From contig NZ_CABUAN010000028.1 of the NCBI RefSeq assembly GCF_902489635.1, forward strand, positions 1-29,592: a stretch of 29,592 bases of DNA. Reading direction: 5' to 3'. Under the pieces are notes generated by a model. The model made no database searches, was not told the DNA's origin, and saw only the letters and a program-made list of their open reading frames with translations. Made by a program: the position numbers and the translations under genes. This DNA is from an uncultured Porphyromonas sp. Its GTDB lineage: Bacteria; Bacteroidota; Bacteroidia; Bacteroidales; Porphyromonadaceae. Of the stretch, positions 23,101 through 29,592 are shown one piece after another (position 1 is the stretch's first letter; each line of letters starts with the position of its first letter).

Positions 23101-24089
23101 AGTTCTGCTGCTATATTATAGATGTCACGATTGGGATCGCGGCGTGTGATCATCTCTCCGATGAAGCCTGCACAGAAGAGTTGCACGCCGATGATCATCG
23201 CTGCCAGGGAGATGTAGAAGTAGACTCGATCTGTCACGAGCGGTGCGGGGGTGCCACTGATGAGTGCGGAGAGCTTGACCGAGAGGACCACGATGAGTGC
23301 TATGAAGCCAACGAGAAACATGAGCGACCCCCAGAAACCGAAGAAGTGCATCGGCTTGCGTCCGAAGCGATGCGTGAACCATAGCGTCAGGAGATCGAGG
23401 TAGCCGTTGAAGAAGCGGTCTAGTCCAAACTTCGAGTGCCCATACTTACGAGGCGCGTGGTGCACCACCTGCTCGCCAATTTTGGCGAAGCCTGCGTTCT
23501 TTGCCAAATAAGGGATGTAGCGGTGCATATCGTTGTACAGCTCGATGCTGTGCACCACCTCTGCTCGGTACGCCTTGAGCCCGCAGTTAAAGTCGTGCAG
23601 GTTCTTGATTCCTGAGACGCGCCTTGCGGTCGCATTAAAGAGTTTGGTGGGAATCGTCTTGGAGAGCGGATCGTAGCGTTTCTTCTTCCATCCGCTCACG
23701 AGGTCGTACCCCTCATGGACGATCATGTTGTACATTCCGCCGATCTCCTCGGGAGCGTCTTGCAGGTCGGCATCCATCGTGAAGACCACTCGGCCACGAG
23801 TACGAGCGAAGCCACATTGCAGTGCTGGTGACTTGCCGTAGTTTCGACGAAACTTGATACCATGCACCGCTGCGTCCTGAGCAGCTAGCCGCTCGATCAC
23901 CGCCCACGAGTCGTCGCTACTGCCATCGTCGACGAAGATGATCTCGTAGCTCAGCCCCACCTCAGCGGTGTGAGCTACGATGCGCTCGTAGAGCTCGGGG
24001 AGGCTCTCAGCCTCGTTGAGCAGAGGGATGACCACAGAGATGTCGGGACACTCCGTGGCGGTCGTTTCAAGAGAGTTGGGATCAGTCAT
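23097..24089 (-). CDS. GT2 family glycosyltransferase with two C-terminal membrane helices
   Basis: This DPM1/GtrB/ArnC-like enzyme transfers a sugar from a nucleotide donor to undecaprenyl (or dolichyl-type) phosphate at the inner face of the membrane. The N-terminal GT-A domain has IFVDDGSSDDSW (D54-D55) and the DAD metal site (106-108, TMDADLQDAPEE). Two helices (about 250-275 and 295-320) anchor the C-terminus, as in GtrB and ArnC. The length of 330 residues fits. It may supply a lipid-linked sugar for glycosylation of LPS or proteins, but the sugar is unknown. It starts an operon with the nitroreductase and apbE, from a promoter just after the hydF end. Confidence 0.92.
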   Translation of the reverse strand: MTDPNSLETTATECPDISVVIPLLNEAESLPELYERIVAHTAEVGLSYEIIFVDDGSSDDSWAVIERLAAQDAAVHGIKFRRNYGKSPALQCGFARTRGRVVFTMDADLQDAPEEIGGMYNMIVHEGYDLVSGWKKKRYDPLSKTIPTKLFNATARRVSGIKNLHDFNCGLKAYRAEVVHSIELYNDMHRYIPYLAKNAGFAKIGEQVVHHAPRKYGHSKFGLDRFFNGYLDLLTLWFTHRFGRKPMHFFGFWGSLMFLVGFIALIVVLSVKLSALISGTPAPLVTDRVYFYISLAAMIIGVQLFCAGFIGEMITRRDPNRDIYNIAAEL

Positions 24090-24114
24090 GAGGTCTACTT
24101 GTAGTACTATTGCA

Positions 24115-24122
24115 CAAAGATA
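24115..24122 (-). promoter_or_regulatory. -7 box of the GT2/nitroreductase/apbE operon
   Basis: The minus strand reads TATCTTTG in the 78-bp gap after hydF. It predicts a start near 24108, about 19 nt ahead of the glycosyltransferase ATG, and separates this operon from the hydrogenase genes. Confidence 0.6.
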
Positions 24123-24167
24123 CTAATTTGCTACCTACGAGCGACCGCGATAACTGATGAGCGTCCA

Positions 24168-25367
24168 CTACGGGAGAGTTACCTTGTCGAGGATGCCTGT
24201 CAGGTAGGCTATCGCCAGCCCGTAGTTGGTCATGGGCACTTGCTGAGCTGTGGCGAGGTCTTGGCGGGCGACGAGCATGCGTCGGTTGAACATGCAAGCA
24301 CCGCAGTGGATGACGAGGTCGTAGGGCGTGAGGTCCTCGGGAAAGTCTCTACCCGACACATGCTCTATGGTGAGTGCCTCGCCGATGCGCTTGCGTAGGA
24401 GGCGGGGCAGCTTGACAGTGCCGATATCTTCGCCCTCGGGAGCGTGGGTGCAAGCCTCCGCAATAAGCAGACGACTGGAGGGGGTGAGCCGACCAATGGC
24501 ATTAGCCCCCGCGACCAGTCGCTCGAGGTCGCCACGCTGGGCACTCATGAGGATGGAGAAAGAGGTGAGCCGACAACCCTTGGGGACTAGTGGCTCGACC
24601 GTGGCGAAGACTTGCGAGTCGGTGATGATGAGCTGAGGCGGAGCTGCCAGCTGTGATAGGACTGCGGGAAGCTCCTCTGGCGTGACGCATAGCGCGTGGC
24701 AACCTCTGTCTAGCAGCGCACGAATGGTCTGTACCTGTGGCAAGATCAGTCGTCCTGCGGGTGCTGCGCTATCTTGTGGCATCACGAGGAGTACGAGGTC
24801 GCCCGTTTCGCAGAGATTACCTAGGAGTGAAGGTTCTGGCTCGGATTCGTTGCGTAGCGTTCGCTTGATCGTCTCCAGTAGGGTGTCTAGGCTCTCGTCT
24901 TCGTCCTGACGAAGCGTGAGCGGGGCATGGCCGAAGCATTGCACAATCTCCTCTTGTCGCTCTAGCCAAGAGCTTTGCTCTGGCAGATCGGCACGAGCAA
25001 TGATTGGAAGCGTCGGCACGCTGGCCTTTCGCAAAGTGGTTATGATCGGAGTGTCGAGAGACTCCTCACGGCTGAGTAGGTAGAGGACTAGATCGGCAGA
25101 GCGCAGTGCTTGCTGCGTGACCCGCTGTCGCTCGGCACCGAGAGGGGTGTCGTCGGCTAGTCCTGGGGTGTCGACCAATAGGACGGGTCCTACGCTGGGC
25201 AGCTCGAAGAGCTTCTCCACGCTGTCAGTCGTGGTGCCAGCTTGGTCAGACACGAGCGACCGCTCTTGTCGTAGCAAGCGGTTGAAGAGCGTAGACTTGC
25301 CACTGTTGACCTGCCCTACGAGGAGGAGTCGCTTACGTTCGCTGGTGCCTTTTCCCCTTGGAGTCAT
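24168..25367 (-). CDS. hydF: [FeFe] hydrogenase maturation GTPase HydF
   Basis: HydF is the scaffold that receives the 2Fe subcluster made by HydE and HydG and delivers it to apo-HydA. The N-terminal GTPase has the P-loop GQVNSGKST (18-26), switch GTTTD (~44-48) and DTPG (66-69). The C-terminal [4Fe-4S] region has CTH (C306, H308) and, 45 residues on, HCGAC (H354, C355, C358), matching CxH...HCxxC. At 399 residues it is complete. It is the last gene of the hyd cluster and follows hydG by 12 bp. Confidence 0.96.
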   Translation of the reverse strand: MTPRGKGTSERKRLLLVGQVNSGKSTLFNRLLRQERSLVSDQAGTTTDSVEKLFELPSVGPVLLVDTPGLADDTPLGAERQRVTQQALRSADLVLYLLSREESLDTPIITTLRKASVPTLPIIARADLPEQSSWLERQEEIVQCFGHAPLTLRQDEDESLDTLLETIKRTLRNESEPEPSLLGNLCETGDLVLLVMPQDSAAPAGRLILPQVQTIRALLDRGCHALCVTPEELPAVLSQLAAPPQLIITDSQVFATVEPLVPKGCRLTSFSILMSAQRGDLERLVAGANAIGRLTPSSRLLIAEACTHAPEGEDIGTVKLPRLLRKRIGEALTIEHVSGRDFPEDLTPYDLVIHCGACMFNRRMLVARQDLATAQQVPMTNYGLAIAYLTGILDKVTLP

Positions 25368-25379
25368 ATCCTTTATTCA

Positions 25380-26798
25380 TTAAAAGCGGAAGTCGCGCTC
25401 TCCCGCCTTGATCTGCTGGAGACGCTGCTGCGCAATGGCACGAACTCGCTCGTTGGGGATCGTGGGGAGTTGCTGCGAGATCATCTCTAGTCCCAGTTCA
25501 CGGGTCGTAGGTGAGGCGTAATCCTCTAGGTACTCCTGCAGCGTGAGCAGGGCATTAGGCCCGCAGCAGTTGGATATCTGTCCACTCTTGCAGAGCGACA
25601 TGAAGCGGTCGCCGGTACGTCCCTCGCGATAGCAAGCGGTGCAGAAGCTCGGTATGTGTCCCTGCTGGAGGAGCCAGTAGACCACCTCGTCGAGCGTGCG
25701 TGGATCGCTCACCTCAAACTGCTCTGAGTGGGCGGCCTCTGTCGTCTGTGCATAGCCTCCCACGGAGGTGCGGGAGCCTCCGCTGATCTGCGATACGCCT
25801 ACGTGGAGTGCTCGCTGGCGTACCGCCTCGCGCTCACGGGTAGAGACGATGATACCGGTGTAGGGTACCGCCAGTCGGGCCACCGCTATAATATGGAGGA
25901 AGGTATCGTCGGGGATTGCCTCGGGGAAGGAGTCGAGCGAGATGTCATCGGCAGGGCAGATGCGTGGCACGCTGATCGTGTGAGGTCCTACGCCAAAAGT
26001 TGCCTCTAGATGCTCCGCATGCATCATCAGTCCGACGAAGTCATAGCGATAGGTACTCAAGCCAAAGAGCACGCCCAGCCCGACATCGTCGATGCCTCCT
26101 TGCATCGCTCTATCCATCGACTCGGTATGATAGGCGTAGTCGCTCTTAGGACCTCTCGGGTGTAGCTCCTCGTAGTGCTCCTTGTGGTAAGTTTCCTGGA
26201 AGAGGATGTAAGTGCCGATGCCTGCCTCGTGGAGCATACGATACTCCTCGACAGTGGTTGCGGCAATGTTGACATTGACACGACGAATCGCCCCATTCTT
26301 ATGATGTATCGAGTAGATCGTCTGGATCGACTCAAGGATATACTCGATCGGGTTGTTGCGTGGATCTTCGCCCGCCTCGAGAGCGAGACGCTTATGTCCC
26401 ATATCTTGCAGGGCGATCACCTCCTGTCGTATCTGCTCCTGGGTCAGCTTGTGGCGAGGAATGGTGCGGTTCTTAGCGTGGTAAGGACAGTAGACGCAGC
26501 CGTTGATACAGTAGTTTGAGAGGTAGAGCGGAGCAAAGAGTACGATGCGCTTACCATAGAAGCGTAGCTTGATCTGCTCGGCCAGTTGTGCCACTCGTTG
26601 TCGTGTCGCAGGGTCCTCGGCGAGGAGGAGTACGGCAGCCTCTCGGTGATCTAGTCCACGCATCTCCGTAGCCTTGCGTAGGATATCAGAGATCACCTTC
26701 TCATCATCTTTGTATTGCTCCGCATAGCGGAGGGTGTCGATGATTTCATCATGATTGATGAAGTCACAGGCATCGTGCGATTGCTTATTGTAACTCAT
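25380..26798 (-). CDS. hydG: [FeFe] hydrogenase maturase HydG (tyrosine lyase)
   Basis: HydG is a radical SAM enzyme that splits tyrosine into p-cresol and the CO and CN ligands of the H-cluster. The SAM cluster motif CX3CX2C is Cys97, 101 and 104 (YCINGCVYCPYH). The second, auxiliary cluster motif CX2CX22C, which separates HydG from the related ThiH, is Cys386, 389 and 412. The length of 472 residues matches the family. It follows hydE by 12 bp and precedes hydF by 12 bp, giving a tight operon. Confidence 0.97.
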   Translation of the reverse strand: MSYNKQSHDACDFINHDEIIDTLRYAEQYKDDEKVISDILRKATEMRGLDHREAAVLLLAEDPATRQRVAQLAEQIKLRFYGKRIVLFAPLYLSNYCINGCVYCPYHAKNRTIPRHKLTQEQIRQEVIALQDMGHKRLALEAGEDPRNNPIEYILESIQTIYSIHHKNGAIRRVNVNIAATTVEEYRMLHEAGIGTYILFQETYHKEHYEELHPRGPKSDYAYHTESMDRAMQGGIDDVGLGVLFGLSTYRYDFVGLMMHAEHLEATFGVGPHTISVPRICPADDISLDSFPEAIPDDTFLHIIAVARLAVPYTGIIVSTREREAVRQRALHVGVSQISGGSRTSVGGYAQTTEAAHSEQFEVSDPRTLDEVVYWLLQQGHIPSFCTACYREGRTGDRFMSLCKSGQISNCCGPNALLTLQEYLEDYASPTTRELGLEMISQQLPTIPNERVRAIAQQRLQQIKAGERDFRF

Positions 26799-26810
26799 AC
26801 ATTCACTTTC

Positions 26811-27860
26811 TTAGCTGATGGGAGCGTCTCCACGCCCCCAGTCTATTTGGTAACCTATCGTGTCAAGCTGTGCCTGTAGGAGGGCGACACCCTCGGCAGC
26901 CTCAGAGCCTGAGTAGGCTTTGTTGTTATAGAGAGCGTAATCTGCTCTATGGTTTAATGGTGATAGATTGGGCATCACCACATTACATCCTGATCGTATG
27001 GCGGCTAGTCGTCCCTCGCGGTGGAGTGTGGCAACAGCTGTCGTGGCGGGGATCAGTGCCCGTGGATTGAGGAGCCGACAGAGGGCGAGGAAGCGAAGCG
27101 TCATCGACAGGCTCCCCGCAGGGTAGGTCCCTAGAGGCGTATCTTCATGAGGAATGAAAGGCCCCACGCCTATCATCTCCGGCTGCAGCCTACGGATGAA
27201 GTCTAAGTCTTGCGCTAAGTGTGCCGTAGTCTGCCCTGGCGAACCGACCATGATACCCGTCCCCACTTGATAGCCGATCTGCTTGAGGTCCCGAAGGGCT
27301 TGTAGTCGATGCTCTTGCGCCATCGTGCTGGGGTGCAAGCTTTGGTAATGCTCCTTGTCGTAAGTTTCGTGACGCAGCAGGTAGCGGTTGGCCCCAGCGC
27401 GAAAGAGCGCCTCGTACTCCTCATACTCCATCTCTCCGAGTGAGAGCGTGATGGCGCACTCTGGATAGCTAGAGCGGATGTTGCGTACGAGTGAGAGTAG
27501 ACGCTCGCCTCGCCAATAGAGGTCTTCGCCACCCTGTAGTACGAAGGTGCGAAAGCCTATCTCGTATCCTCTCGCACAGGCCGACATCACCTCATCTGCA
27601 GTAAGCCGATAGCGGGTGACGTGCTCATTGGTAGAGCGTATGCCACAGTAGTAGCAGTCGTTGCGACAGATGTTTGAGATCTCGATAAGACCTCGCAAAT
27701 AGATCCTCCGTCCGAAGTGCTGCTCCGCAATAGCCTCGGCACGCACCTGAAGCTCATGCCCGAGGTGCGTGTCGTTACTGTCTAATAGAGCCTTCAGTTC
27801 AGGGATGGAGGCTGATGCTACTTGGCCTAGCGTATCACTCCTTCTCTTTATAGTTGGCAT
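26811..27860 (-). CDS. hydE: [FeFe] hydrogenase maturase HydE
   Basis: HydE is a radical SAM enzyme that acts on the HydG product and supplies iron-sulfur/cyanide chemistry for the 2Fe subcluster. The SAM cluster motif is Cys65, 69 and 72 (NICRNDCYYCGIR). FVLQGGEDLYW and RHETYDKEHYQSLHP are typical family segments. The start was set at ATG 27858-27860 (MPTIKRRSDTL), which gives 349 residues and a 26-bp overlap with the end of hydA. The open frame extends another 23 codons upstream inside hydA, but that part is longer than the family and only reads hydA sequence out of frame. Confidence 0.95.
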   Translation of the reverse strand: MPTIKRRSDTLGQVASASIPELKALLDSNDTHLGHELQVRAEAIAEQHFGRRIYLRGLIEISNICRNDCYYCGIRSTNEHVTRYRLTADEVMSACARGYEIGFRTFVLQGGEDLYWRGERLLSLVRNIRSSYPECAITLSLGEMEYEEYEALFRAGANRYLLRHETYDKEHYQSLHPSTMAQEHRLQALRDLKQIGYQVGTGIMVGSPGQTTAHLAQDLDFIRRLQPEMIGVGPFIPHEDTPLGTYPAGSLSMTLRFLALCRLLNPRALIPATTAVATLHREGRLAAIRSGCNVVMPNLSPLNHRADYALYNNKAYSGSEAAEGVALLQAQLDTIGYQIDWGRGDAPIS

Positions 27861-29334
27861 AGGTGAGGTCGATCTTCTCCACCTCTTTGAGTAGCTGGCG
27901 GCGACCAGCGAGTACATCGTTGAAGGCACTTGGTCCTGTCACGCATCCACCGAGACAAGCCATCACCTCGACAAACTGTGTGTCAGCCTTGCCACGCTTG
28001 CCGTAAGCCTTAAGCTTGGCAACAGCCTTCTTGTCCAGACCTGCGATCTCCTCAGCAGTGAGACGACCCACGAAGTCCTTGTACTCCTCCGTATTGCTCA
28101 GATAGGAGATGACAGCATCCTTGACACCGCCATTGCGAGCGAAGGCGTGTGCCTCACGTACTGACTCGACGGTTGGCTTGTAGCCCTCTACCGTGTTGAT
28201 ATCTATCTCCAGCCCCTCTAGGATAGAGCCAAGCTCCTCAAAGGTAACCACCATATCGACATCCACGTTGGGACGCTTGATCTCCTTACGCTTAGCCACA
28301 CAAGGGCCGAAGAAGACGATCTTGCTATCGGGATAAAGCTTGCGAGCGCGCTCTGCTGTGTAGACCATCGGCGAGTGTGAGCTAGAGACAAAAGGCTTGA
28401 GACCAGGCGCATGCTTATCCACCAGCTCATAGAAGGAGGGACAGCACGAGGTCGTCATAAAGGCTTGTCCAGCCTCGATCTTCTCTACCAGCTCCTTACC
28501 CTCATGGCTCACCGTGTCCATAGCCCCCTGAGCCACCTCGATGACATCGTGGAAGCCTATCTTCTTGATCGCACCATAGACCTGCTCACGGGTTGCCTTA
28601 AACTGACCTAGGATCGCAGGTGCTACGATAGCTACGACTTGCTCGCCACGCTCTATGGCACCCAGTACGTCAAAAACTTGCGAGATCTCAAAGATTGCTC
28701 CAAAAGGACAAGCATTCAGACAAGAGCCACAGTAGATACACTTAGACTCGTCAATATGCTCGATACCATCCTCGTCCTTGCTGATTGCACCCACAGGGCA
28801 AGACTCCTCGCAAGGCACGGGTATGTAGACGATCGCATGATAGGGGCAGTTCTTGTGGCACTGACCGCAGCTGATGCAGACATCGTGATCGATCTGTGCC
28901 TGACCATTCTTCTTGAATGAGATACAGTTCTTCGGGCAGTTGCTCGAGCAGGCACGGCTCACACAGCCACGGCAGAGGTTGGACACCTCATAGTTGATCT
29001 GTACGCACGAGGTGCAGGCCTCATCGATGACGCAGAGCACATTCTCCTTCGTCGGCTGTGGACGATGCAGAGCCGTGTGAGCATACTCAGACAGCGGGGT
29101 CAGCTCATCCTGCTCATCCTGCATGTCAAAGCCTAGGAGAGGAAACATCTTATACTTCCATACGGCACGCTCCTTATGAGGGCAACAACGTCCCAGCACA
29201 TTGCGCTTCTTACGAGGACTCAGTTCCAGCGGGATCCGGTCTATCGTTTTAATCAATTGGTCTTGACGCCATCTAGCCACCATGGTCGAGAGGAGCTTAT
29301 GGCGCACGATCATTACATTGTTTATATAGGTCAT
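27835..29334 (-). CDS. hydA: Monomeric group B [FeFe] hydrogenase
   Basis: This enzyme reduces protons to H2 with electrons from reduced ferredoxin. The N-terminus has an unusual Cys-rich block (C107, 110, 121, 124, 129, 133), then two [4Fe-4S] ferredoxin sites (C153, 156, 159, 163 and C199, 202, 205, 209), with an extra pair, C175 and C179, between them. The H-cluster ligands are all there: TSCCPSF (C298, with proton-relay C297), GPCVAKRKE (C345, K348) and EVMACLGGCVTG (C460, C464). The GPC in place of MPC, and the lack of a GGGQP tail after the third motif, fit group B and not the well-studied group A. At 499 residues it is complete and single-subunit. The first ATG gives ~17 extra residues; Met8 or Met18 are alternatives. 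Confidence 0.94.
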   Translation of the reverse strand: MTYINNVMIVRHKLLSTMVARWRQDQLIKTIDRIPLELSPRKKRNVLGRCCPHKERAVWKYKMFPLLGFDMQDEQDELTPLSEYAHTALHRPQPTKENVLCVIDEACTSCVQINYEVSNLCRGCVSRACSSNCPKNCISFKKNGQAQIDHDVCISCGQCHKNCPYHAIVYIPVPCEESCPVGAISKDEDGIEHIDESKCIYCGSCLNACPFGAIFEISQVFDVLGAIERGEQVVAIVAPAILGQFKATREQVYGAIKKIGFHDVIEVAQGAMDTVSHEGKELVEKIEAGQAFMTTSCCPSFYELVDKHAPGLKPFVSSSHSPMVYTAERARKLYPDSKIVFFGPCVAKRKEIKRPNVDVDMVVTFEELGSILEGLEIDINTVEGYKPTVESVREAHAFARNGGVKDAVISYLSNTEEYKDFVGRLTAEEIAGLDKKAVAKLKAYGKRGKADTQFVEVMACLGGCVTGPSAFNDVLAGRRQLLKEVEKIDLTYANYKEKE

Positions 29335-29396
29335 ACGATCAAGTGATATTTAAGCTTTTGACCCGCGCTGCACTGGTCGGATCTCTAAATGCTCCA

Positions 29397-29404
29397 CAAA
29401 GATA
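29397..29404 (-). promoter_or_regulatory. -7 box of the hydA-hydE-hydG-hydF operon
   Basis: The minus strand reads TATCTTTGTGG, an exact TAnnTTTG match, giving a leader of about 55 nt. No TTTG lies at the -33 spacing, so a regulator may be needed; this is inferred. Confidence 0.55.
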
Positions 29405-29539
29405 CGATTAATATCTCAATCAATCACTACATATTGCTAGTCACGCATGACAAAATACCTTACTCTTGCGAGTATTCCCGTGGTAGAGCGACTAGGAAGT
29501 TGTCGAATAAAGCGATCGTTTCGCATGATGCTACCACAT

Positions 29540-29566
29540 GAGACTGTTGCAAAAGTCAACAGTCTC
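29540..29566. repeat. 27-nt palindromic element, copy 4 (inverted orientation)
   Basis: Perfect 10-bp arms, GAGACTGTTG and CAACAGTCTC, enclose CAAAAGT, the reverse complement of the loop of copies 1-3. It therefore lies on the opposite strand. It is placed about 200 bp upstream of hydA, near the window edge. Confidence 0.8.
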
Positions 29567-29588
29567 ACAATCTTGCTTGCAAGATTGT
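29567..29588. repeat. 22-nt perfect palindrome next to element copy 4
   Basis: ACAATCTTGC, TT, GCAAGATTGT form a 10-bp perfect inverted repeat that begins at the very next base after the 27-nt palindrome. The pair may be a tandem hairpin terminator of a gene beyond the window, or part of a larger repeat. Confidence 0.6.
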
Positions 29589-29592
29589 CCTG

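Noticed and set aside
27861..27929. Upstream start for HydE at 27929
   Set aside because: The extra 23 residues lie within hydA coding sequence and exceed the family length; ATG 27860 gives a normal HydE start.
24168..29334. Electron-bifurcating multimeric hydrogenase (HydABC)
   Set aside because: No flavoprotein HydB or thioredoxin-like HydC gene lies in or next to the operon; the HydA is a single-subunit type.

Overview
The window looks like chromosome from a Bacteroidota anaerobe, most likely Porphyromonas or a close relative. Three kinds of evidence support this. Three secreted proteins end in type IX secretion (T9SS)-like C-terminal sorting domains. Gene starts carry Bacteroidetes sigma-ABfr promoter boxes (TAnnTTTG, here often TATCTTTG) instead of Shine-Dalgarno sites. 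PheS, RarA, the C69 dipeptidase and the group B [FeFe] hydrogenase are all of types common in this phylum. The genus is inferred from gene content and style, not from a search.

Layout. 1-512 has no gene and is a mosaic of short repeats: CCACGTGG boxes, a 7-mer array, two 9-mer arrays around a hairpin cluster, and a 27-nt palindrome. 573-7474 holds a tiny CTD protein, pheS, nth, a large eight-unit InlB-like repeat surface protein on the minus strand, and a beta-propeller-like T9SS cargo protein. 7475-7794 holds a strong hairpin and a 31-codon outer-membrane-protein remnant that abuts a CCACGTGG array. 7795-14703 is all minus strand: rarA, a NUDIX hydrolase, an ROK sugar kinase, a C69 dipeptidase, a YycJ-like metallo-hydrolase and a type I asparaginase. 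14704-15266 is again a repeat mosaic. A rhodanese lipoprotein and an IutA-like TonB-dependent receptor follow. Two identical tRNA-Asn genes then sit behind a textbook promoter and ahead of a terminator.

18766-29334 is minus strand throughout. A Wzz-like polysaccharide co-polymerase, nadD and a DUF2007 membrane protein form one unit. A GT2 glycosyltransferase, a nitroreductase and apbE form another. At the right end is a complete [FeFe] hydrogenase cluster, transcribed hydA-hydE-hydG-hydF: a monomeric ferredoxin-type group B hydrogenase with all three H-cluster maturases. This points to H2 evolution coupled to fermentation, which fits an amino-acid fermenter that also carries a cytoplasmic asparaginase and a C69 dipeptidase.

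The least explained material is intergenic. CCACGTGG boxes recur every 21-23 bp in four separate intergenic loci. A 27-nt palindrome (10-bp arms, loop ACTTTTG) occurs four times, once with a compensating base-pair change. Seven- and nine-base tandem arrays are associated with these elements. No IS transposase, prophage, CRISPR array or rRNA gene was seen.
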